A stretch of DNA of 64,000 bases from Nematostella vectensis (lineage: Eukaryota; Cnidaria; Anthozoa; Actiniaria; Edwardsiidae). A program made the translations under genes and the position numbers. Positions 20,176 to 30,388 of the stretch are shown here, one piece after another (the first letter of the stretch is position 1; every line of letters starts with the position of its first letter). Location: positions 2,604,001 through 2,668,000 of the forward strand of contig NC_064046.1 of assembly GCF_932526225.1 (NCBI RefSeq). The letters are read 5' to 3'. The notes below the pieces were generated by a model that worked only from the letters and a program-made list of their open reading frames with translations, was not told where the DNA came from and did no database searches.

Positions 20176-22265
20176 AGATTAATATTGTCACCTGTGAAAA
20201 AGCCAAATAGCCTTTATCCTAAATCTCGATAATGTTATGTGTTAGTTTGCTTTTCAACTCAAGTTTAAGATTGAGAAAATGCGGACAAAGTGTATCCTCC
20301 TTTGTATGTGTGTTTATTATACGCGCCTCTCAAGGCACGTTGATTTGGTAAATTGTAAATTTGCGCCATTAAACTGAAGCCCCAACGGCATAAACTAAGT
20401 TCAATTTACTCTGTGCTTGGCTTCCAAGGTATAACCGACACAATCGAAAACAACCAAGCGTTCGACTGTGTTCGATTTCCTAAAGAAATCCTTTTTTATA
20501 ATTAGATTCTGTTTGATTATTGAACATAATTCGATGGTCTTTGGTTATATAAGTATTTGATTGAATACTTGAATGTTCAAGTTGTTGAATCTGGATATGA
20601 TAAATAAGTACAGACTGGGCAAAGTAAAATAATATAAAACTTGTTTCCTCTCCCTGCCCGTGTCATTTTGGGGCCACTTAAATAAACATTTGTTATTATT
20701 AACTAAAAGGCTATAGAAAATATAAGTAACCTAGTGCCTCTGACATTGTAAACATAAAAGAATATTAATAAACATAAGTACAGTAGTTTGTGATAACAAA
20801 ATGCTCCGAAGAATGTAGGAGTATACCTTGTTGTCTTCCATACATGTATTGTCATATAAAAAAAAACATATTATCAGAAATAATAAAAATACAGACAATA
20901 AAATATAATGCCACCCGCCCACAATTTTGTTTGTCTAGAAATCGGGACGGGAAACACCACCTAATAATCCCAAATAGTTGTAATTTGCACCCACTCATGG
21001 ATCATGGTCTCCTTACCCTGAGCATAAGCTCTATCTCATATAACAAAAGCGTTTAACATTTTAAATGTCCATTTATCTATTCATTGCAGAAATGAAATAA
21101 CACCAAGTGTCTTTTGCCACAGAGGAGAGAGAAGCAAAGCCAGGATGCAACATGATGATGGGTCATCCTTCTGGTACTTTGAAGACCTTGGGGTCTTTAT
21201 GTCAACAACTAGATGTAAGGCATGAAGGGACATGATTGCTTCAATTGTAGACTCTGGGATTGTCAGTAAGCAAAGCACCAGGAGACATTATAAAGGCTTT
21301 CCATGGCTGGATCACTGGAAAACCTGAGTAGTAGTATCTTGAATTTCATGGCATTTCATACAGCCTTTCTTGCCATGCATCTACTAAACACCCCTGATAA
21401 AAACCTACTTTTTTTTGAGTTACTATAGCCTAAATATGTTCTTATATGAGAAGTGCTCAGTGATATTTTAGGCTATTTACTTTAGGCTCTTCCTCTTATA
21501 GTAGATTTTTATATTTATATGAAGTTCTTATAACATTGTCTGGCAGACTTCTTGATTTTTTCCTGACCATCTTCATCTCTAAAATTATGAACCTGCTCCA
21601 AATACTTGGCCTAATAGGTTCTTATACAAAAATGGGGTTCTAATTTGAACATTTTAGGCAAACAGGTTCTAATACACAGGTGCTTAATTATGTTCAAAGT
21701 TCAATTATGTTCTATTTAGAAAAGATTTTTCTTTTTGGACCCTCACCTTGTGGCATTTATTTATTTAGTAATGCTCATTTAGTTATTTTTTTATCTAATA
21801 TTTTTTAGAGAAGCTCAGCAATTTGACTAAGTGGAAGAGGTATTGCACAGTTTCTTTTATACGAAAATTATATTATTGTTACTAGAAATGAGGGGGTTAT
21901 TAGGTATTCTTTTACGTTTCAATTGTTTATGCGAGTTATTATAGTTTATAATTGTTTAAATACTTATTTGAGTGCGATTACAAGTTTTTATTTAATATGA
22001 ACGATTATAATGACATGCTGTTTATTCAAAGTATGAGACTATTTTTATAGTAGATAGGATAAGCAGGGAACGTTTACAAGAAACTATTTATGTGCTATGT
22101 GGTAAAACTGGCAAAACTGGCGGCCATTTTGAAAAAGTTTGTCTCTGTCATCAGTGATGGACTCGAATGTCTTATGATATAATTCAAGTATTTAGAATAA
22201 ACAAGGGAATATACAAAACAACAGTGGGTAAGTCTAAATCTCCTATTGGATAGACTATATATAAG
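20176..22265. other. Stretch without recognised gene
   Basis: This is AT-rich sequence with many short frames. Around 21370-21720 the motif TAGGTTCTTAT recurs loosely. I can support no gene or RNA. Confidence 0.45.
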
Positions 22266-22277
22266 ATTTCAGGGACT

Positions 22278-22380
22278 CATGCCAGCTACAGTAGAACCCC
22301 GCTGACTCGAACTCTGAAGGGAAGCAAAAATCAGTTCGATTAAGCGGGGAATTCGAGTTAGCAGGGTAGAAATCGATCTA
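22278..22380 (+). mobile_element. Tigger/pogo-like terminus (relic)
   Basis: CAGTAGAACCCCGCTGACTC followed by an inverted partner (CGGGGAATTCGAGTTAGCAG) is the typical end of pogo/Tigger elements. No transposase is left nearby. A similar faint trace occurs near 47550. Confidence 0.5.
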
Positions 22381-23405
22381 CTTGTGTGAAATGGGAACCA
22401 TTAGCAGCATTAGGTTTCAATCATTGTCCTATGCTGATGTTGATGGGAATTCGATGGGGAGTCTTACTTACTTTACTTGTTCTTTCAAAATTTGAATTTC
22501 TAGCAAAATTAGAAGAGTAATAGCAGGAGCCAATCATTTGCGCAAACGAATTGTGGTACCAAAATCTGAGAACTAGACATCTCCTAGAATTGGCAATTTA
22601 CACTCATTGTAACAGTGGGCTCCTTCTATTATCCTAAAAACAAACAGTCTATGGAAAGGTTATTTGCAGAAATAGGTCAATGGTACAAACAATGTATTGA
22701 AGGACTCCTGACTAAGCCTGTTAGATTATAACACTGTTAGATTATATATAAGTGCATTTACTTAAATGAATAAACAATCATTTGTTGCATTATTAACCAT
22801 ACCTAAGTATTACTCTACTGGTTTGTGGCATTGTTAACAAATGACTCATCACTGGGTTCATTTAAAGGGTCTAATCTTTGTTCTTTTCCTCCATCACATG
22901 AAGCTTTCACTGTGTTAAGACATGTATGGCACAAGAAACTCAGATTTTTCTGCAATCACCACCTTTGAATTAATTAAGATATGTATATATAATCTTGAGT
23001 TGCATTGTAAATGCCATATCATAACACTGATTAGGGCAAAAAATAATTTTCTGAATTTTATTACAATGCTAGCTGTACGTGAATGTGCCTTCTCTATGCT
23101 AGTTATGCTCTCTACTCCCCAAAGGCAAAGCGTTTTGGTAGAATTTTGCAAAAGATAAGGGGTAAATTTGCTGTTACACCAAAAGTGAGCCATAATAACA
23201 ATATAAATTGTTTTCATTCTTCACGGCATTTGTTATTTTACGTGCAAAGTAAGCAAAAATATATATTTATGCTTTCATATTTTTTAGCAAACACAGTTTA
23301 TGGAGACAAAGGAGAGGGGTATAGAATACCGGACATGGAATTAGAACATTATTTCAGTACTGTAAGCTACCAGGCGCAAAAACACTACGAAGACAACGTA
23401 TAAGC
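22381..23405. other. Stretch without recognised gene
   Basis: There are only short frames, including a 106-codon one at 23083 with no recognisable domain. I see no RNA gene. Confidence 0.4.
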
Positions 23406-23409
23406 TTAA

Positions 23410-23840
23410 CTTATCAATACTGATCAATACTTTATCAATCGTAAAATTCGCGAACTTTTACTACAGTGAGGACACAGAAAGCGGGCTATGCTAAACAACT
23501 TTGTCCAATCAGATTCGGCTTGAACACCGTAAAAAAAAAGTTCAGCCAATGAGCAACGACGGACGTTGTTTATTTGACCTCGTACTTGTAGCCGACCGTG
23601 GAAAACACGGACCTGTTTCATTGGCTGAACTTTTTTTTTCCAAAATGCTTATACTGTGTTAAAGCCGAATCTGGTTGTTCAAAGTTGTTCAGCATGACCC
23701 GCTTTCTGTGTCCTCACTATAAAGTGCCGTCGATTTTTAACGATTTCTAAACTCAATCGATAAAAATCAATCAACTATCATCGATTTTTTTTCTATTTTA
23801 TCGATTGTCAAATCGGTTTCGATTTTTAACGATTGACTGG
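23410..23840 (+). mobile_element. Dispersed repeat B with inverted ends, copy 2
   Basis: It matches 16540-16985, including the inverted GTGAGGACACAGAAAGC ends and the TCGATTTTTAACG flank. Its centre lacks the long palindrome. Confidence 0.8.
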
Positions 23841-24282
23841 ACCGGGGAAGGATTAAGGAAAAGTTGGGAAAAGCAAACCAATAAGGTGTGAAAAGACAAA
23901 ACAAGATGTTTGATGCTTGTATTTAGAGATGACAGTGTCAGGAGATTTAACTTTTTAAAGAAGGGCTTTGTATAGGCACCGCCAAGGTGGGAAAGTAATG
24001 ATTCGGATGTTGTTGTTTTTTTATGTAAAAGAAATATAGGTATAGCGGTTCAAATTTTGATCCACGAACTACTGTACAATAGTTAAGCTAAGGTAAAAAG
24101 GGGAATTGCAAAGGGTCAAGAGTGTATCTGTAGAAAGAAATTTCCTTTAGTGATCATACCAATGACTGTTGAAGCTTTTGATCGGATTGTTTTGATGTGC
24201 TGTTTCCAAGGGGGAGACTTTCATGAATAATGGCTCCCCTACCAGTAATCAAAGAGTATTGCCAACGCGAGTTACAGTATAC

Positions 24283-24470
24283 TGTTATTGTTAATATAAA
24301 AAAAAAGAAAAAATCAAATTTTATTTTTTCTCTTGGAGGGTGAAAGAGAATATTTTTTATCGGGGTGTACAAAAGGACAATGACAAAGTAGATCAATAGA
24401 TCTCCTCGATGATACATTGCTGAAATTCCCCGAATGGCCCTGAACCTGACAGGGGAAAAGGGAGGTGGCA
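24283..24470 (+). repeat. Dispersed repeat A, copy 2
   Basis: It is nearly identical to 15952-16125 and lies about 0.25 kb upstream of the decapeptide gene's first exon. Confidence 0.8.
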
Positions 24471-24676
24471 TTCAGTCATCATGAATCACTCTGATTCTTT
24501 CATTATTATTTGTGTCATGTTTTTCTGTTGAGTCGTAATGACGCTCTAGCTATCAAGCGGTAAGATAACTCGACATGCTGTGCAACACAACGCCGATATG
24601 ACACTCCTCCAAGGGGATTCATTCAGTAAGCAAGTCAATGCTATGCCCCCCTAATTGCCTTTTTTGATGCCCAAGG

Positions 24677-24752
24677 CACATAAATACCCCTCTATGAATG
24701 GTAAGCCAGTGTTTCGTAATCCAGCTAGTCAGAACCTCCGAGCTAACGAGAG
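24677..24752 (+). promoter_or_regulatory. Putative promoter and 5'-UTR exon of the decapeptide gene
   Basis: CATAAATA (about 24679) could serve as a TATA box. About 70 bp further, GAGAG|GTAAGAG at 24752/24753 is a good donor that pairs with the acceptor TTTTTTTAG (exon from 25057). This gives a non-coding first exon and a 304-bp intron in the 5' UTR. Confidence 0.5.
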
Positions 24753-25064
24753 GTAAGAGCAAAAGTTTTTGTATCGGGAGGATTTAGAAATGGGTGATTT
24801 TTATGAAGATGGACTCATGATTTTGTAGTTATAGTTTTACTTTTTTGCTTAATTGAAAACTTTGCTAGAACTTTATTTGAACATATACTTATGCTTTTAT
24901 GATTTTATGATTTAGATCGTTTTTATTCTACTACTACTATTTTATCCAAAACTATTTTCATCTATTCTTCTATTTTTTGCGCAAAGGCTCAAGCATTTCG
25001 TTCGAAGATCGCGTGACACACTTTTTAGAATAATGATCATTGTCAACTTTTTTTAGGTAAAACC

Positions 25065-25475
25065 ATGGCTCTTAGAGCAGTAATACTGGCGGTGATTATT
25101 TCTGTCACAATTGCTGCACCAACTGAATATGCAAGAGGTCCACCAGATGTCGTGCAAGGCCTTAGAGGTCCACCAGATGTCGTGCAAGGCCTTAGAGGTC
25201 CACCAGATGTCGTGCAAGGCCTTAGAGGTCCACCAGATGTCGTGCAAGGCCTTAGAGGTCCACCAGATGTCGTGCAAGGCCTTAGAGGTCCACCAGATGT
25301 CGTGCAAGGCCTTAGAGGTCCACCAGATGTCGTGCAAGGCCTTAGTGATCCACCAGAGACCGAGCAAGGCCTTAGTGATCCACCAGAGCCCGTGCAAGGC
25401 CTTAGTGATCCACTAGAGCCCGTGCAAGGCCTTAGAGGTTCACAGAATAAACGTTTTTGGTACCTGTCTCATTAA
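25065..25475 (+). CDS. Predicted secreted precursor of tandem GPPDVVQGLR decapeptides
   Basis: The 136-residue product begins at an ATG in good context (AAACCATGG), eight bases after a strong acceptor. Residues 1 to about 18 (MALRAVILAVIISVTIAA) form a signal peptide. Seven units of GPPDVVQGLR follow, identical or nearly so in DNA. Then come three diverged units (GLSDPPETEQ, GLSDPPEPVQ, GLSDPLEPVQ) and a unique end GLRGSQNKRFWYLSH. There is no Cys. The only dibasic site is KR before FWYLSH. An ATTAAA overlaps the stop and may be the poly(A) signal. The layout recalls cnidarian repetitive peptide precursors, and QGLRG could formally give a pyroGlu/amidated tetrapeptide, but no basic residue follows that Gly, so this is speculative. 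A structural or mucus-type protein is the main alternative. Confidence 0.6.
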   Translation: MALRAVILAVIISVTIAAPTEYARGPPDVVQGLRGPPDVVQGLRGPPDVVQGLRGPPDVVQGLRGPPDVVQGLRGPPDVVQGLRGPPDVVQGLSDPPETEQGLSDPPEPVQGLSDPLEPVQGLRGSQNKRFWYLSH

Positions 25476-25512
25476 AGAGAATCATTGTAATTGCTACGTT
25501 TGTTCGTGTGTT

Positions 25513-25571
25513 ACTAAATGTACCTCCGACCCCCTTAATAGAGGAGGTGTGGATATTTTCTGGAACTACAC
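25513..25571. mobile_element. Internally deleted TAGTTCCAGAAAATATCCAT-family remnant
   Basis: It ends with the inverted terminus GTGGATATTTTCTGGAACTA, and sits at the position where the 19-kb paralogue carries the left end of the same family. Confidence 0.55.
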
Positions 25572-27614
25572 AATTAGAATACTTTACTCACAAGGTTGAC
25601 AATTTACCGTGATATTTTAACATATTGAGAACTGCCGGCATTTAGCAGCATATTACAGAAAATTTGTGTGTAGCACTATGTGGCACTTATATTACGATTT
25701 TATATTATATTTTTTAGTTCGACAATTTACTGGATTATTTGAAAGTGTAGTTCCAGAAAATATCCATACCGCCCCTATTGAGGGGGTCGGAGGTATATAT
25801 GACCCCCCCTGGAATTTCCAACCCCAAAAAATAAATACACATGACTGTTATGGGAAAAGGGCATTTTACCCCCCCCCCCTCCTCCTCCTCCTCCTCTGGA
25901 TCTTCCTGGGCGTTTGAACCCCACACACCCCCGGAATTAGGCGTTTCCAGACAGTGAACCCAAAAAGCCAGAAAAGTGCTCCCAAAAACACCCAAAAAGT
26001 GCTTAAAAAGTGCTCCACAATCAAAATAGTGCTCAAATAGTGCTCATTGGCGAAAAGAAAATTACCCTATATTTTTAAAACAATTTAGAGATAAATTGTG
26101 TTTTAATTAATAATTTGAATAAAACTAAGAATATTGCTTTTAATAAATACATGCATTAGAGTATCTTATATTGTTGTTCATGAAAGGGTAAATCACAATT
26201 TAGTGTATACAACTAACTGTATTATAAAGGACTTTGTTCTCTTTTGTGTTTGTTTACCTTTGTTATTTGGATACTACTGAAAACAATGTTCATTTACAAA
26301 CATCACCAATGCAGGGGCTCATAAGTAGGGCCAATCAACTTCCCCACATTCTAGTACTATATAGGTGTCACAGCGTTTCCTAGGATCAGGCTATTTTTAG
26401 ACTCGCGGATTAGTCAATCAGATGACAGGGCGGAATAATTGACTTTGTCTCAAGGAATCCAAAATGGCGGTAGAAAAGGGGGAAAACGACGCTAGTTTTT
26501 CAAAGTCTTCCTACATCGTCATATGCCTCCTAATTTCAAAATCCTTTTAGCCAGAGAGAAAAAAACATTTTATCACTAGCCTTGTACTATTTATTCCTCC
26601 ATAAGTGGACTGAAACTTTGTTATGAGGACATTTTTTCTTGCTTTTGCAAAAAATAAGTGATAATTTGTATCGATCCATATAGCTGAGAGGCGATATTAT
26701 CATTCATAAGGTTTTTGATACTGCTAACTAACTAACTAACAATAGTGTAAGAAGTAACATACAAAAGTTTATGTCTTGTTTTTGTTAAATATTTTTATTA
26801 AACGAGCTCTTCAAAGCTGGAACTGTGTTTGTATCAACAACCATGACCTATCCTCGACTGACTGTCCTGATCTGGTAATAAATATCCATGCAAAAGTATA
26901 CTAACATAAAAGGCAACCTCAATATGAATATTTGTGTCTTTTTGTAAATTCTATTTCCATTTAATTAAAATATATATATATATACTTGTTATTTATGATC
27001 TGTTATGAATACTTTGATCAAATTTGACTTTCCAAAAAAAGAGGATAGAGAGGATGTGTATTATAGTGACTATCCACTGAAGTCGTTTCTAATGTGACAT
27101 CTTGGCTGACCAGAAACTATAATACGTTTTGTAATCATTACAAAAAAGGCAAGGAAGGTATAAAAGCATGCAAATATAATGTAAGACTTTCCACCATTAT
27201 AGTAATGCACTTTTAGTAATTGTTAAATCTTTCAGAAAAGCTCTTGTGGGGAAGATTATGCTGCCACTCAAACAGTCTATTATTTTCCTGTAATAATAAC
27301 AGTCTGTTATTTCGCTGTAATAGATAAAATTATATGAAATGATAAGGAAAATATCCTGAAGTTTTTCTTTTATCTGCTACATTCATGAATGTGTTTTGCT
27401 ACTCAAAAACTTTATTGTTGACTTTTGTTTACTGTAAAATTACTTAGTTTACACAACTCCCTATTATAATTATCGTTTTTTCACTTAATTATTATTGAAG
27501 TTGTTCATATTAGCTGCAAACATGCTACTCTTACTATTAAATATCAACTGCAGGTTTTGGCCTGCCAAAATATAGTGTATTAAAAAGCACCTCTAAATGG
27601 TGTCAACATTTTTC

Positions 27615-27878
27615 TTAGTCTGTGTTTGTCCCTAACTGTTGACACAGTCCACAAAATCCAGCAGGATAGAAGTTGTCAAGTGGTTTTCTTCCTGGGCTTA
27701 TTTGGCCCATTTGTGTACATTCATTTTGGCATGGTGTTAACACAACTTCTAAGAATCTGACATTTTTTTGGTGCAATGCCAGATTTTTCTCTTCATGGAC
27801 TGAAGCAGGGCACCAACAAATCAAAGCTTGTAAATCTTGGTTATCAAAGTCATAGTATGAAATATGTCCAAGCTATTG
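27615..27878 (-). pseudogene. Coding trace inside the foldback element
   Basis: A minus-strand frame of about 86 codons without ATG reads LGHISYYDFDNQDLQALICW, continuing to FYPAGFCGLCQQLGTNTD and a stop. The Cys spacing (CWC, CQNEC, CGLC) suggests a zinc-binding fragment, perhaps of the element's transposase. A plus-strand frame overlaps (27776-27976) and cannot be excluded. Confidence 0.3.
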
Positions 27879-29165
27879 ACTTTTGCCTTGATTCTCAACA
27901 TCTTATCAAACCAGGAAATAATAGCCACAAACTAGGGTATTTTGAAGCTAAGTCAAGGGAGTTGGTAGCTATATAGGGTGAATATGTTAACCTAATGTTG
28001 TTATGGGAGGGCTTTGCAGAGCTCTTGGTCAAATGTTATTTGACCCATTCAAACCAAAATGGAATGTTGAAACAGCTATTACTTTCTAGGCATGTGGACT
28101 AAAAAAATCAGACAATTTATATTGTAACAGTTATATTGATCATGACATTTCTATATCCTTCCTCTAAATATTATTTTTCGTTGTAAATCCTTTTGGTTGA
28201 TTGGCTTGCCAGGCTTGGTCATATGAGATGCTTTCACCACTTCCAAATCTTAGGACACTAAAAATGGACTCCAGAGTGCTACCACTGACACGAAATGAAT
28301 GGACTGATGAAATAATCATCATAATCATCACACAATTGGCACAATGATAAAGAACCATTCAGCAAACTAAAGGAAACCAAGGATTACAATCCATAAATCC
28401 CATGTCTATATACAAAAAAAGGTTATGTCAGTCTAAGAAAAAGTCTTATAATATTTGATAAGGGGTCCAAGCACCAGGAAGAGCCTGAAAATGTTTGAGT
28501 GACAGCATCATCTTTCCATCAATACCTTTTTTGAAAGATTATACAAGGGCCATTACTATAATGATGGCAAGTCTTATTACAGGCCAGGATGACAGATATG
28601 CATGCTTTTATACACTCCTGGCCTTTTTTGCAATGATTTTAAATCTTATTATGATTTCTGGACAGCCAAGAGGTCAGTCAAATTTGAACAAATCAGGATA
28701 CCGTAAGTATGTAATACTTTAAGTATTCATAACCGATTTTAAGTTAAATGAGTAAGTAACAAGTATCAATTTTTGAATTAAGCTTAAAAATGGAAACAAA
28801 ATTTACAAAAAAAGACACAAATGTAATGCCTTTTATGTTAGTATACTACTTTTACATGGTTACTTTTTACAGTTTCTTACCAGATCAGGACAAGTTGAGT
28901 CCAGGGCAGGTAATGAGTGTTGATATTTATGCGCATCATGACTAAATTCTTTCATATACAAACACAATTACATACAGTTTTGAAGAGCTGGTTTAATATA
29001 AATGTAAAACGAAAAACAATACATAAACTACTCTATGTTACTTCTTACACTCTTTTTAGTTAACTAGCAGTATCAAACACATTATGACTGATAATATGGC
29101 CTCTCAGCGAGAGAATTTCGAGGTCGAAACAAATGATCACTTATTTCCGAATTTAACTTATTGCT

Positions 29166-29229
29166 TTCCCTGCTAGTAGAGGCCTCTTCTCTCTGTATTT
29201 CGAGAAAAGAGGCCTCTGCTAGCAGGGAA
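29166..29229. repeat. 28-bp-arm inverted repeat (hairpin)
   Basis: TTCCCTGCTAGTAGAGGCCT and the following TCTTCTCTC pair with the inverted right arm (two mismatches, 8-base loop). The hairpin is an insertion in the right arm of the foldback element; the left arm lacks it. Confidence 0.75.
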
Positions 29230-30071
29230 CTTATTTTTTGCAAGAGCAAGAAAATGTCCTCGTAACAAAGTTTGAGTCCACTTATGGAGAAATAAATAGT
29301 CCAAGGCTAGTCAAAAAATCTTTTTTCTCTGTCGCTAAAAGGGTTCAGAAATTATTAGGCATATGACGATGTAGGAAGACTTTGAAAAGCAAGCGTCGTT
29401 TTCCCCCTTCTCGACCGCCATTTTGGATTCGTTGAGACAAAGTCAAATTTTCCCGCCTGCCATCTGATTGGCTCATCCGTGCGTCTAAAAATAGCCTGAT
29501 CCTAGGAAACGCCGTGACACCTATATAGTACCAGAATAGAAAGTTGATTGCCCCTACTTATGAGCCCCTGGTCAAACCTGATAACAGACTATAATTATAA
29601 CAACCTCCTAACGAAAAATAATTACAATAGATGTAAAACAGGAAAACATTGCAAACAGATAAGGCATTCTATTATTGTAATGAACTCCACAGGTTACCCA
29701 ATATTTGTGTTTACCAAAGCGCAGGCTACCCATTAAAATGTCGAAATCACCAGTCTTACAGTCTTAGCCTAGATAATATTATTTGTAGTCAAGGAAACTA
29801 GAAATGTCTATGTAAGACAAGAAAATCTAGTAACTTGGGTAAAAAGGCTAGAAGTTGACTAGTTTACCCAAAAAGTGCTCCCAAACCCAAATTGCGCTAA
29901 AATAGTGCCGAGCACAATCTGGAAAGGCCTACCCGGAATTTCCAATCCCCTCAATGGGGGGAGGGGGGCGGTATGGATATTTTCTGGAACTATCAATAAA
30001 TCAAAAACTGTCGGGCATTTAGTCTATTAAGGACCTTTATCGCCTATCTCGCATATAGCCTGTATACATAC

Positions 30072-30116
30072 CTCCGTAATTCCTTTCTTGTAAACAGGAA
30101 GAAAGGAATTACGGAG
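30072..30116. repeat. Perfect 18-bp-arm hairpin upstream of NUP93
   Basis: CTCCGTAATTCCTTTCTT is followed by a 9-base spacer and its exact complement. It is located about 270 bp before the NUP93 ATG. Confidence 0.85.
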
Positions 30117-30182
30117 AACAGTATACTATCGCGCATTTTTTTTTTTTTTTCGAAAAACATAGGGTGACCGTAAAAAAGGTAT

Positions 30183-30388
30183 ACGCATGCGCATGCTACC
30201 GAAGTCTCACATGGAAAGAACAAGATGGCGGGCTTTATGAAACTTCTAACGTGACACTCCATTCCATCGCGAAATTCCCTAGAAACATCGCCAAGAAGCG
30301 GACGTTATATTACTCTTAGGTTCTTCATAGAACCCCTAGGTTTTCAAGTTTATCTGAGTGGAAGTATCGTCAAGAACAAGCCTTAAAC
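30183..30388 (+). promoter_or_regulatory. NUP93 promoter region with NRF1-like and YY1-like sites
   Basis: ACGCATGCGCATGC at about 30183 matches the palindromic NRF1 site. AAGATGGCGG at 30222 matches a YY1 site, often placed at the start of TATA-less housekeeping genes. The ATG is at 30389. Assignment is by motif and position. Confidence 0.55.

Larger units (their letters stand above)
25748..29992. mobile_element. 4.2-kb foldback-type element with about 1.2-kb inverted arms
   Basis: Both ends carry TAGTTCCAGAAAATATCCAT. The left arm (25748 to about 26965) matches the right arm (about 28785-29992) in inverted orientation over many blocks: GTGCTCCCAAA/AAATAGTGC near the ends; CCTAGGATCAGGCTATTTTT (26379 and, inverted, 29499); AAAATGGCGG with TCTTCCTACATCGTCATATG; TTTGATACTGCTA with GTGTAAGAAGTAACATA; and GTATACTAACATAAAAGGCA. 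The arms differ by indels and substitutions, so the insertion is old. The unique centre (26966-28785) holds only broken coding traces. Shorter relatives sharing the ends occur at 19458 and 52170-52430. Confidence 0.8.
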
